Assembly (NCBI GenBank): GCA_025454405.1
Contig: JALOON010000047.1
Span: forward strand, 16,266-80,265
Direction: 5' to 3'
Source of the DNA: Oscillatoriaceae cyanobacterium Prado104
Lineage (GTDB): Bacteria > Cyanobacteriota > Cyanobacteriia > Cyanobacteriales > Microcoleaceae
Length of the DNA stretch: 64,000 nucleotides
The position numbers and the translations under genes were made by a program. How positions within the stretch are numbered: the first letter of the stretch is position 1; every line of letters begins with the position of its first letter. A model generated the notes under the pieces. The model was not told the origin of the DNA, did not search any database, and saw only the letters and a program-made list of their open reading frames with translations. Shown piece after piece: positions 53,099-60,246 of this stretch.

Positions 53099-53170
53099 TG
53101 GGCGATACAGGATTTGAACCTGTGACATCTTCCGTGTGAAGGAAGCGCGCTACCACTGTGCTAATCGCCC
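53099..53170 (-). tRNA. tRNA-Val (CAC)
   Basis: A 72-nt cloverleaf is read on the minus strand: acceptor GGGCGAT/ATCGCCC with discriminator A at 53099, D-arm GCACAGTGGTAGCGC, anticodon arm CTTCC-TTCACAC-GGAAG with anticodon CAC, and T-arm ACAGG-TTCAAAT-CCTGT. CCA is not encoded. The D-stem has one apparent A-C mismatch, present in both copies of the 5' half. The 5' half (53130-53170) belongs to the 44-bp repeat bounding the integrated element. Confidence 0.93.
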
Positions 53171-53173
53171 GCA
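53130..53173. repeat. attL direct repeat (restores the tRNA 5' half)
   Basis: A 44-bp sequence starting TTCCGTGTGAAGGAAGCGCG, identical to 59696-59739. Here it forms the 5' half of the complete tRNA-Val gene. Confidence 0.92.
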
Positions 53174-53190
53174 ATGGATTAAGGTAGGGA

Positions 53191-53221
53191 ATTCTAGCGG
53201 ATTGAGAAATAAAGGGGTCAA
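53191..53221 (-). promoter_or_regulatory. Candidate element-borne promoter of tRNA-Val
   Basis: On the minus strand TTGACC (53216-53221), a 19-bp gap and TAGAAT (53191-53196) precede the tRNA by about 20 bp. The gap is longer than ideal. It lies inside the integrated element. Confidence 0.4.
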
Positions 53222-53396
53222 AGTTGGTCGTACCTAAAGAGTACCAGATGTCTGTTCTCGATCGCAAGATTTTTTGTCACCTAATACCGCGTCATACGGT
53301 CGAGGCTGCGGTTCGTTGCTGTTTTGGACGGGTGCGGGCTGTGTTGGTGGAACAGTCGCAGGTGTCGCAAAGTTGTTTAGGTAGTAAGCAAACCTG

Positions 53397-53660
53397 CTAG
53401 TTTCGCCCCGTTGCGTTGTAAGCGCGTTTGGCTTGCTTTGCCCCGTCTGTTTTCTCCTTAGCTAAATCCTTCAAAGCGTCGGCTTCTTCCTTGTTGAAAT
53501 AGCGGGGGCTGTCGAGGACTGGAGTCGTGCGGATGGAATTGAAGTTACCGGGATTGGTTGGCGTGATGACTTTGGAGTCGGTTGGCGAGGTTAATTTCTC
53601 GCTCTTGCTGCTGATAGCATCGCTCCGATCGCCACCGAATAAGGCTGTCATTGCTCCCAT
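53397..53660 (-). CDS. Small element gene, function unknown
   Basis: This 87-residue protein starts MGAMTALFGGDRSDAISSKS, is rich in Ser, Thr, Pro and Lys, and ends with a helical part (FNKEEADALKDLAKEKTDGA). No domain is recognised. It lies 2 bp downstream of the next gene on the same strand, so it is the last gene of an element operon. Low complexity at the start suggests a flexible protein, possibly a structural or DNA-associated accessory factor. Confidence 0.55.
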   Translation of the reverse strand: MGAMTALFGGDRSDAISSKSEKLTSPTDSKVITPTNPGNFNSIRTTPVLDSPRYFNKEEADALKDLAKEKTDGAKQAKRAYNATGRN

Positions 53661-53662
53661 GA

Positions 53663-54007
53663 TTATTTTTCCTCCTTTGGGTACATCTTTTTGAGCATCT
53701 TGTGACCGTACAGATTGTTTTCAGAATTCAACCAGAACTTAGTGTTTTGCTTTCGCACCTTGCGCTCTTTAGCTTTCACGTCTTTTTCCACAAGCCAGGT
53801 TATGTAGGCATCTTCCCAACTAGCTCCGGCGCAAAATCGTTCGATCGCACCGGTTATCCACAGCAAAAAATCTTCCTCCATCTCCTCGGGACTGGGCAGG
53901 TCGCCGTGCGGGCGGTAGCCGTTAATGAAATAGTCCAAGCAGGGGTCGAGCAATTCAAACTCTCCGCTGCTTTTAGAAGCCGTGACCGTAAACTCTTGGT
54001 GTTTCAC
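53663..54007 (-). CDS. Small element gene, function unknown
   Basis: The protein is 114 residues with a GTG start at 54007 that overlaps the upstream gene's stop (GTGA); an ATG at 54118 would overlap the upstream gene by more than 100 bp and is less likely. The protein has an acidic helical middle (DLPSPEEMEEDFLLWITGAI) and a basic C-terminus (KAKERKVRKQNTKFW ... KMLKKMYPKEEK), with no known domain. The tight overlap shows translational coupling to the membrane-segment protein upstream. Confidence 0.6.
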   Translation of the reverse strand: MKHQEFTVTASKSSGEFELLDPCLDYFINGYRPHGDLPSPEEMEEDFLLWITGAIERFCAGASWEDAYITWLVEKDVKAKERKVRKQNTKFWLNSENNLYGHKMLKKMYPKEEK

Positions 54008-54438
54008 GGCTGCGAACCCCCTACTTGAATCGTGACCCTTACGGGCGGAAGCAGCGTTAAGGGGTTGGATATCACTTGACAAAGCAGAACGAACAATCCA
54101 ACCGACGCGAAGAAACACGCCATTAATTGCAATGGGTCAACCCAGGAAATGAACCCGGCTGCGGCTGCTTTTGCGTCGGTGCTTTCAATCGAAATATCAG
54201 TTTTGTCAGGTGATTTACTGGGGTAGAGCGACCGGGTGTCGATACCTTTCGATTCGAGCAACGCCTCCCAAGTGGAGGTTTTCGTCAGCTTGCCGAAAGG
54301 GCGGGCATCGTCGTAGGTCAAGCCGATACCGGAGGCTACCTCTTTGAGGAGTTCGATCCGGCGGGTACTGGAAACGGACTTTTTCGCGATCGATAAGTTT
54401 TGCGACGGCTGCTGGCTGCAACCGCTTCGATTTGCCAT
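54004..54438 (-). CDS. Element protein with a C-terminal membrane segment, function unknown
   Basis: The protein has 144 residues. The N-terminal part is basic (MANRSGCSQQPSQNLSIAKK), followed by a helical region (RRIELLKEVASGIGLTYDDA, FGKLTKTSTWEALLESKG), and the C-terminal 40 residues contain one hydrophobic helix (LQLMACFFASVGLFVLLCQV). The first part could bind nucleic acid or a protein partner, the second anchors to a membrane. No family is recognised. It overlaps the next gene by 4 bp. Confidence 0.6.
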   Translation of the reverse strand: MANRSGCSQQPSQNLSIAKKSVSSTRRIELLKEVASGIGLTYDDARPFGKLTKTSTWEALLESKGIDTRSLYPSKSPDKTDISIESTDAKAAAAGFISWVDPLQLMACFFASVGLFVLLCQVISNPLTLLPPVRVTIQVGGSQP

Positions 54439-54655
54439 AATTGTCAGGCTCCAATTGTGTTTGTGACAGTTGGGGAAGTCGTAGTTAGTGACGGTGTGTT
54501 AGACCGCGCTAACCGCGCATATCAAATCTTCCTTACACACATAACGATCGCCGAAGTGTACCTACTTGTCAATACCTTAAGCGTAAAGTTTTGTGGCTGG
54601 GGTACATTCCAGAAATTGGGGGCAACATTGGGGGCAACACTGGGGCAACTTTGAA

Positions 54656-54979
54656 CTAAAGCAGTTCCAACAGTGCTTCAATGTCCCGCAGGTCGCACTT
54701 AGTTTTTTTGCGCTTGGCTTTTAATTGGTTTAATAGGGTAGCTGCATCCGCCCCAGTCCGCCCTGCCATTTCTATAGACGGCTGTATTTCCGTTTCCATA
54801 AAAGGTGAATTGCTTTGCGCCAGAGCCTCTAGGTAGTCATTGCGCGTCAAGTCAGCATCCTTCGCGACACGTGCCAGCCATTCCCACGCAGCATCCGTCA
54901 GGTTCACCGATCGCACTTTTCGGGGCGTGTCAGACTTAGGGGCAAATTTCCCCCCGGTTTGTCTCATATTGTTAGCCAT
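54656..54979 (-). CDS. Ribbon-helix-helix-like regulator of the element
   Basis: The protein has 107 residues. Residues about 20-50 (RKVRSVNLTDAAWEWLARVA, then LTRNDYLEALAQ) fit a CopG/ribbon-helix-helix DNA-binding unit: a basic strand, then two helices. The C-terminal part is helical and basic (LLNQLKAKRKKTKCDLRDIE). Such proteins control copy number or repress plasmid and phage operons. Four copies of a TTCCATAARTGG-like motif lie upstream and within the gene, fitting autoregulation. The start is ATG 54979. Confidence 0.68.
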   Translation of the reverse strand: MANNMRQTGGKFAPKSDTPRKVRSVNLTDAAWEWLARVAKDADLTRNDYLEALAQSNSPFMETEIQPSIEMAGRTGADAATLLNQLKAKRKKTKCDLRDIEALLELL

Positions 54980-54996
54980 GACTGAATCTATCCGCT

Positions 54997-55078
54997 TCCA
55001 TAAATGGTGTGATGTCTCTATCTAACCATTTCCATAAGTGGATGTCAACAGTTTGCTTTCACCATTTCCACAAGAGGC
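54997..55078 (-). promoter_or_regulatory. Candidate operator: three TTCCATAARTGG motifs
   Basis: TTCCATAAATGG (54997), TTCCATAAGTGG (55031) and TTCCACAAGAGG (55067) lie 18-100 bp upstream of the regulator start at 34-36 bp spacing, with a fourth variant (TTCCATAAAAGG) in the gene at 54794. Confidence 0.6.
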
Positions 55079-55199
55079 AAATACCTATCAGTCGGGTTTT
55101 GTGCTGGCAGTGCCGATGTCGAGCGGTGATTTGAGCCAAACCATCCCCGGTCAGAGGACGATCGGCTCATTCGAGTTAGCCGGGAAATATGCGATCGTA

Positions 55200-58061
55200 C
55201 TATTCCAACTTCCTTAACTCGCAGGCAGGGAAGTCACAGCAGTCTGCGTTGCCGATAGGGGTGTCGAACTGTACCGTGTACTCCTTACCTTTGTTCGTAT
55301 ACCACTCGCCGATAACCTCACCCTTGACCCCGTTGTAGTGACCGATCGTGCTACCGACTACCTCGACTCGATCGCCTACCTTGATATCTGATACCGTTTC
55401 TGTTTCCGGCTGCACACCTTCCGAAGACTGAAACCCTTGCTCTGTATCGTTCCTGCAGACCCTGCAGACCTGAGCGGGTAAACTTTCCCCAGCGCTGCTT
55501 TCACTGTCGATCGAATCAAGCGGTGGTGAAGAATTTTCTATTTGAACTTCTGCTGAAATTTTTGGTATTAGGTCTGCAGGGTCTGCAGGATGCTTGCACT
55601 GTAAGGGTTTCAGGTCTGCAGCCAGGTCTGCATCCTGAAGGTTTAGGTCTGCATCTTTGCTGCTTATCATTTCCTCAGCAGTTGGGGCGGTGTCGAAAGT
55701 TTTGCGCAACTTCAGTCCTAGTATCGCCATTCCAGCCTCAGTCTTTTTCTTCTCTACTCCTTTCCATCCGAGTACACTGCGGCACATTTCCTCTAGGTCG
55801 GCAGAAAAATTCTGTTTGCCTTTAGGGCTGTAGTTATTCGCACGGCAGTAAAGATTGTAATTGCCGAATAAAGTGCCGTCTCTTTCCTTGTCCGCTCCGA
55901 TTGTTGTTTGGGATGCGGGGTCGTAGATAAGACATTCATCAAGCCATGCAGCCAGCGGATCGGCTCTTACCCTGTCTTGCCAGAACGTGAGGTTTATTTG
56001 GTCGCTTTCCGGGTTTAAGGTATTCTCGATTTCGGCTACCGGGATTGACAGCAGGTATTGGGTAAACGCGCTCATTTCTAGCTCTAGTTCGCGCTCTAGC
56101 TTGGTGTTTCGTTTGTGCGGGGAGAACCGGAATTCTTCCTGCAATATCCGGCGTTTGAGCCAAGACAGTCCGCTCGCGGGAAAACACGGCTGGTTTGCCG
56201 TAACCAACGCCAGTCCGGGGAACCGGAACTTAATCGGACTCTTATACAGGGGTCTGCCACTTAGGAGTCCCCCCCCTGTCATAGATCGAAAATTCGACAG
56301 GTTGCCTACATATTTCTCTTGATCGTCAAATACAGCCAGTCGTTTAGTCTGCAGTTCGGCTACTTTCGGGTCTTTGGTCAAATCTTCTAAGTTCCCTATC
56401 CATGTGTTGCGTTCGCCTACCACCATCGTTAACAGTCGAGTAAAGATACCCTTCCCAGTTCCGCCGGGCCCGGTAAGCATGAGAAACTTGTGCAATTCTG
56501 ACAACCCGCGCAGGGCTGCTGCTGCAAATGCCAGCAGGATATTTTTTTTGCGCTCGCTACCCTCTGTTGCCTGAGAAAGGTAGGTTTCGATTCTCGACCA
56601 GCCCGTGTTAACTGCGTTTCCCTTGTGGGAGCGGGGTAGCGACCAGGTGAGTCGGAATCCGGGAGCGTGTTCGTGCCATTGACCGCCCTCGACTTCTAGT
56701 ACACCATCCTCAAAGGGCATCAATTCGTTTGACGGACTTTCCAGCCATTTCAACTCGAATAGCTGTCGTTTGAGCGTACCCAAAACGTTCGCGCAATAGG
56801 AGTTATTGGGCTGTACGCCTCGGGTACGGCACATGGTGTCAATAGCGCTCAGTACGTAGTCATCTCCGACTTCCGCCCAAACGCCAGCGCGATCGAGTTC
56901 GTATTTCATCCAGGACTTGTGTGAGTCCGAGTAACACAGCCTGTCGCGCAAATCTTCCGCAAACTCAGACCCCAACTCTTGCGGTAGCGGTTGCTTGTCT
57001 CTTTTACGGGTTGCGCTGTCGATCGGGGGGCTGTCTGTTTCTACTCCCGACGCTACTGCGTGTATCTGCTCCTCCAATCGGCGAATAAATTCCAAGGGTT
57101 CCATAACGTCTAAAATCTCCTTAATATCCCCTTTATGCGGGATTTCGGGGTAGATTTCAACTGGATTTATTAAAACGTAAGGGATGCCGAGTTTAGCGCA
57201 AACAGCCCGCACTTTTTCCGCTTTCTTGATGCCTTCATCGTCGTTATCCCGCATTTGGAGGATAACGGGGACACCGCCGTGTTTTTGAAATATCCCGTAA
57301 AACGCTAGCTCAGTCTCCATCTCGGATTCGTTCCAGTTAGACCCTTGAAACGTGATAGCTGCGAGTCCGATCGACCGGGCTAATTCTACGTTTGGCTCTC
57401 CTTCTAGAATCAGCAAGCCGAACGGCTGTCCTTTTGGTTGGTCTGTCGCTATGCTAAAAACTTCCAAACCTCGATACATACCCCAGTAACCCTCGCCCTT
57501 AGTCCAAACCGTTTCACCGCCTTCAACGTGGCTCTGGCGGTAGGTTTTGTCGCGTCCCTTGGGTTTTGTGGCATCGGCCCACTCGAAGCGGTAGACAAGC
57601 TGAGTTTTATCTTTGTTGTAGCTGTAAATCGTCTGTGTCGCGTGATTTGGAACCCCCTTAGGCAAGAATGTCGGCTTTTGCGGTTGCGGGCAATCTACAG
57701 CCGGGGCGGGGAGTCTCAGGAGTTCAACCCCTTCTGGGACGGGGGCGGGTTTCGATACGAATTGTTTCGATACGGGCTGTTTTTTCGGAGCGCGGGTGAC
57801 AGTTGTTGCGCGATCGGTCAAAGTCGATTCGGGTTTAAAGATGCCGCCACCGCCTGCGTTTGTCTTGATGCGCTTCCAACCGATCGGAGCGGAATCCGTG
57901 CGGGGACACATTACGGTATCGTCGGGGGCTACTTTACACCAGTCCGGCTTGCCACACAGGGGACACGGATTAGCTTTGCTGACCTTTTGAAACCCGTTTG
58001 TTGTTAAATTTTGTTGCGGAACGGGAGAAACGCTACGGGACGTATTGAAATGTGATATCAT
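55200..58061 (-). CDS. Primase-helicase of the integrated element (zinc finger, Toprim-like, D5/SF3-like ATPase)
   Basis: The protein has 953 residues. A zinc finger near the N-terminus (NPCPLCGKPDWCKVA ... TVMCPR; Cys33, 36, 42, 52), a Toprim-like primase core (GLLILEGEPNVELA about 215 and MRDNDDEGIKKAEKV about 270), and a helicase domain with Walker A GPGGTGKG (531-538), VFDDQEKYVGN, and VTANQPCFPASGLSWLKRR are seen in order. The last part (DIKVGDRVEVVGSTIGHYNG) looks like a small beta-barrel domain. Such fused primase-helicases replicate plasmids, phages and their satellites, and imply that the element once replicated on its own or still does after excision. The frame is intact and has no stops. 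Confidence 0.82.
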   Translation of the reverse strand: MISHFNTSRSVSPVPQQNLTTNGFQKVSKANPCPLCGKPDWCKVAPDDTVMCPRTDSAPIGWKRIKTNAGGGGIFKPESTLTDRATTVTRAPKKQPVSKQFVSKPAPVPEGVELLRLPAPAVDCPQPQKPTFLPKGVPNHATQTIYSYNKDKTQLVYRFEWADATKPKGRDKTYRQSHVEGGETVWTKGEGYWGMYRGLEVFSIATDQPKGQPFGLLILEGEPNVELARSIGLAAITFQGSNWNESEMETELAFYGIFQKHGGVPVILQMRDNDDEGIKKAEKVRAVCAKLGIPYVLINPVEIYPEIPHKGDIKEILDVMEPLEFIRRLEEQIHAVASGVETDSPPIDSATRKRDKQPLPQELGSEFAEDLRDRLCYSDSHKSWMKYELDRAGVWAEVGDDYVLSAIDTMCRTRGVQPNNSYCANVLGTLKRQLFELKWLESPSNELMPFEDGVLEVEGGQWHEHAPGFRLTWSLPRSHKGNAVNTGWSRIETYLSQATEGSERKKNILLAFAAAALRGLSELHKFLMLTGPGGTGKGIFTRLLTMVVGERNTWIGNLEDLTKDPKVAELQTKRLAVFDDQEKYVGNLSNFRSMTGGGLLSGRPLYKSPIKFRFPGLALVTANQPCFPASGLSWLKRRILQEEFRFSPHKRNTKLERELELEMSAFTQYLLSIPVAEIENTLNPESDQINLTFWQDRVRADPLAAWLDECLIYDPASQTTIGADKERDGTLFGNYNLYCRANNYSPKGKQNFSADLEEMCRSVLGWKGVEKKKTEAGMAILGLKLRKTFDTAPTAEEMISSKDADLNLQDADLAADLKPLQCKHPADPADLIPKISAEVQIENSSPPLDSIDSESSAGESLPAQVCRVCRNDTEQGFQSSEGVQPETETVSDIKVGDRVEVVGSTIGHYNGVKGEVIGEWYTNKGKEYTVQFDTPIGNADCCDFPACELRKLE

Positions 58062-58622
58062 AGATTTAGTGGTTTTTCACCAGTGAGATAGGTTTACAAC
58101 CGCTACATCTAGGGGGAAGGGCGAGGCTCTACCCATTCACCGCTACCTGAGGAGGTTTTGGACTGCCGCACAAAATGCCGCTGAATTGAGTTAGAGTATT
58201 TTTAAATATTTTTTGTTTTTGTTTCCGCCCTTCCCCAAGAAGTAGCGGATATTTTTTTTGGCTTTTTGACTGATGACCCCTTCGTAACTGTACCTGGTAC
58301 CAGAGGCGGCTCTAGAGGCGGCTCTAGAGGCGGTACTCGACGAAAAGGTAGGCATTTCAGCCCCTCTCCGACACTTCGCGGGAGGGGTATTTTATTACCC
58401 GTACCCACCGCGAAAGTCGATGCTTGAATTGTAGCGCAAAGCTGTTAGGTAAAGATCGCGTCTCTCCCCAAAGCGCAGGTTGACAATCCCTATGGGTTTG
58501 CAAAATTTTTCAGCCCAGAAGCGTGACTTTTTCTCGGCTGAACTTCGCAAATTTTTCTGTTGGGAACCCTATAGGTTTAGGCATATTTTGCCGACTAGAA
58601 GCGAGAGGTCGCGGGTACAAAG
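58062..58622. other. Gene-free region of the element with possible iterons
   Basis: Three 12-bp repeats (AGAGGCGGCTCT, AGAGGCGGCTCT, AGAGGCGGTACT) fill 58302-58337, beside a GGTACC palindrome. Two diverged direct repeats beginning CCCTATRGGTTT occur at 58489 and 58569. T-rich runs around 58200-58260 and the location between the primase and integrase would suit a replication origin. Short frames here are not convincing genes. Confidence 0.5.
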
Positions 58623-59638
58623 TCAAAGTTCGGGCAAAACTACGTCATTCCTTGCGGATAGGTAGTGCTTCATTATGATTTCGGGACTGTTTCCCGCTAA
58701 TTTAGCTACGGTAGCGGGGTCTATTCCGTCGCGTACCAGTCGCGTGATGAACGAATGTCGCAAGTTGTAACAGGGCAAATACTGACTGATTTCCCCCCGG
58801 TCGAACAGCTCCCAAACTACGGGATGCCAATAGCGGGACAAAAAGTTGTGTTGGTCGATGTAGTCCTTTCTGTTGCTAGGAAACACGAGATTATTTTTAT
58901 TAGAAATCTTGGGTATTTTGCTGATGAATTCTGACAGTTGGACGTTGCAAGGGAAGAGCCGACTATCGTAGGTTTTTGTAGCTTTTAATTCACCCTTAGA
59001 GTGCGCTTTGTTGACCCTAATGTACGACCCTTTTTCGTTTTGCTTGAGGTCATCCCAAGTCAGCGCGATTGCTTCCTCGGGTCTAAACCCCGTCAAGGCA
59101 AGAAACCCGACGTAGTAGCCGTAGGTTCCGTACTTTTGTGACTCAAATGCTTTGACGATCGCTTTGACCTCATCCGGCTCGAATGCGGCTCTTGACCGAC
59201 TGGACTGCTGTTCCTTAGGTAGTTCCCAGCCAGCAGGCGATCGGGATGCTCTAAGCCGCCGCTACCACCTACGGCAGACAGTCGAGCAATTGCGAGTGTC
59301 GTAGTTTTCCAGAACCCCTTCTGTGTCGTCTTTGCTACCCTTTTGGCGTTCGCGCGCTGGTATTTCTGCCAGATGTCCCGCAGGGTAGGTTCCCTTTGCT
59401 TTTCTTCTTGCTCGATCGCGTGTTTCTGGGAATATTTAGCTAAGGTCGAGTCGAAGCGCTCCATCAGGATGTCGCCGTTGATTTCCTGAGCTTTCGCTTG
59501 CGCTACGTTGAACGCAGTGCCGTCCGACGATGAACCGATGGTAAGGCAATATCTCGTACCGCCGTAATACCACCTAAGCCTGTAATTTTTTCCGCCTCGG
59601 ACTTCGACCGAGACTTTTTCGTACCCAAACTTTATTAT
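58623..59638 (-). pseudogene. Decayed tyrosine integrase of the element
   Basis: The N-terminal frame reads KFGYEKVSVEVRGGKNYRLR, then WYYGGTRYCLTIGSSSDG and FNVAQAKAQEINGDILMERF, but begins at ATA (59638) after a stop, with no ATG or GTG. It runs to LEHPDRLLAG; the catalytic part then continues in another frame (GWELPKEQQSSRSRAAFEPD, then TGFRPEEAIALTWDDL, YNLRHSFITRLVRDG, GNSPEIIMKHYLS with Arg, His/Arg and Tyr). The join at about 59235-59250 probably reflects an internal deletion with a frameshift, since the core-binding domain between the two parts is too short. Confidence 0.82.
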
Positions 59639-59695
59639 TCTCTAATCCGCTAAAAGCCGAAACCCTTAATCTACCGTAGGTTGTGCTTGGCTTGG

Positions 59696-59739
59696 TTCCG
59701 TGTGAAGGAAGCGCGCTACCACTGTGCTAATCGCCCGCA
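59696..59739. repeat. attR direct repeat (displaced original tRNA-Val 5' half)
   Basis: Identical to 53130-53173. It carries the tRNA 5' end through the anticodon arm but no 3' half. Confidence 0.92.
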
Positions 59740-59746
59740 GCCTTTT

Positions 59747-59775
59747 ATAATAACAGGTTTAATTATAAAAAGCAA
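59747..59775 (-). promoter_or_regulatory. Original tRNA-Val promoter, now driving the orphan half
   Basis: On the minus strand TTGCTT (59770-59775), a 17-bp gap and TATTAT (59747-59752) end about 10 bp before the tRNA half-gene (5' end 59736). Confidence 0.5.
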
Positions 59776-59879
59776 CCAAAAATTCCAACAATTTAGCAGA
59801 ACCTTCCAACTCAAGATTTAAACTGTTAGTCAACCCGACAAATGACCGTACTCTGGGGCATTTGTCGGATAATGTCACG

Positions 59880-60095
59880 CTACAGGTCAACTTGCCACCA
59901 GCCCGCCGCCGGACCGATGAAGCGGACTGTAATCCACCACAGAACCAAAAATGTAATCCCGTACCAGCTTCCGCGAGTCGTCCACTTGACAAACTGCTCG
60001 CTTTGGGTCTTGGTAATCGGGAGCCAGGAAACAATGGATTCTTCTTGACCGTATTTGTCCCCGAGTGTTTCTTTGCGACGCTTGGCTTCACCCAT
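59880..60095 (-). CDS. DUF2839 family protein (cyanobacterial)
   Basis: The protein has 71 residues. MGEAKRRKETLGDKYGQEES followed by WLPITKTQSEQFVKWTTRGS and one hydrophobic segment (WYGITFLVLWWITVRFIGPA) match the small cyanobacterial DUF2839 family, a conserved single-pass membrane protein of unknown function. The frame starts at ATG 60095 with a normal distance to the next gene. Its small size and clear family match support it against the longer frames on the other strand. Confidence 0.88.
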   Translation of the reverse strand: MGEAKRRKETLGDKYGQEESIVSWLPITKTQSEQFVKWTTRGSWYGITFLVLWWITVRFIGPAAGWWQVDL

Positions 60096-60185
60096 AATTT
60101 TTTCGCGCTCAACAGTAGTATTTAAATCGATCGGTCATACCAAATTATAGGAAGTTTTGGATCTGGGGCGATCGGTGCGTCCCAG

Positions 60186-60241
60186 TTTGTAGTGCGGACT
60201 TCAGTCCGCAGGATATTACGGACTGAAGTCCGCACTACAAA
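60186..60241. repeat. Nested palindrome, TAGTGCGGACT family (copy 3)
   Basis: Perfect 23-bp arms (60186-60208 and 60219-60241), with a GCGGACTTCAGTCCGC core in each. It lies 5 bp from the stop codon of the helicase gene and could act as its terminator. Confidence 0.9.
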
Positions 60242-60246
60242 CAGCC

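Larger units (their letters stand above)
53130..59739. mobile_element. Integrated element at tRNA-Val (integrase remnant, primase-helicase)
   Basis: The element is bounded by identical 44-bp direct repeats (53130-53173 and 59696-59739) that begin in the tRNA anticodon stem and run past the tRNA 5' end. Inside are a decayed tyrosine integrase next to the right repeat, a primase-helicase, a ribbon-helix-helix regulator and small unknown genes, all on the minus strand, as in integrated plasmids or phage satellites. No capsid or conjugation gene is seen. About 6.6 kb. Confidence 0.85.

Noticed and set aside
55200..58061. A prophage
   Set aside because: No terminase, portal, capsid, tail or lysis gene occurs between the two 44-bp repeats.
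58202..58408. 68-residue frame with PPLEPPLEPPL in the integrated element
   Set aside because: The Pro-Leu-Glu repeat is simply the translation of the 12-bp tandem repeat, and nothing else in the frame looks coding.
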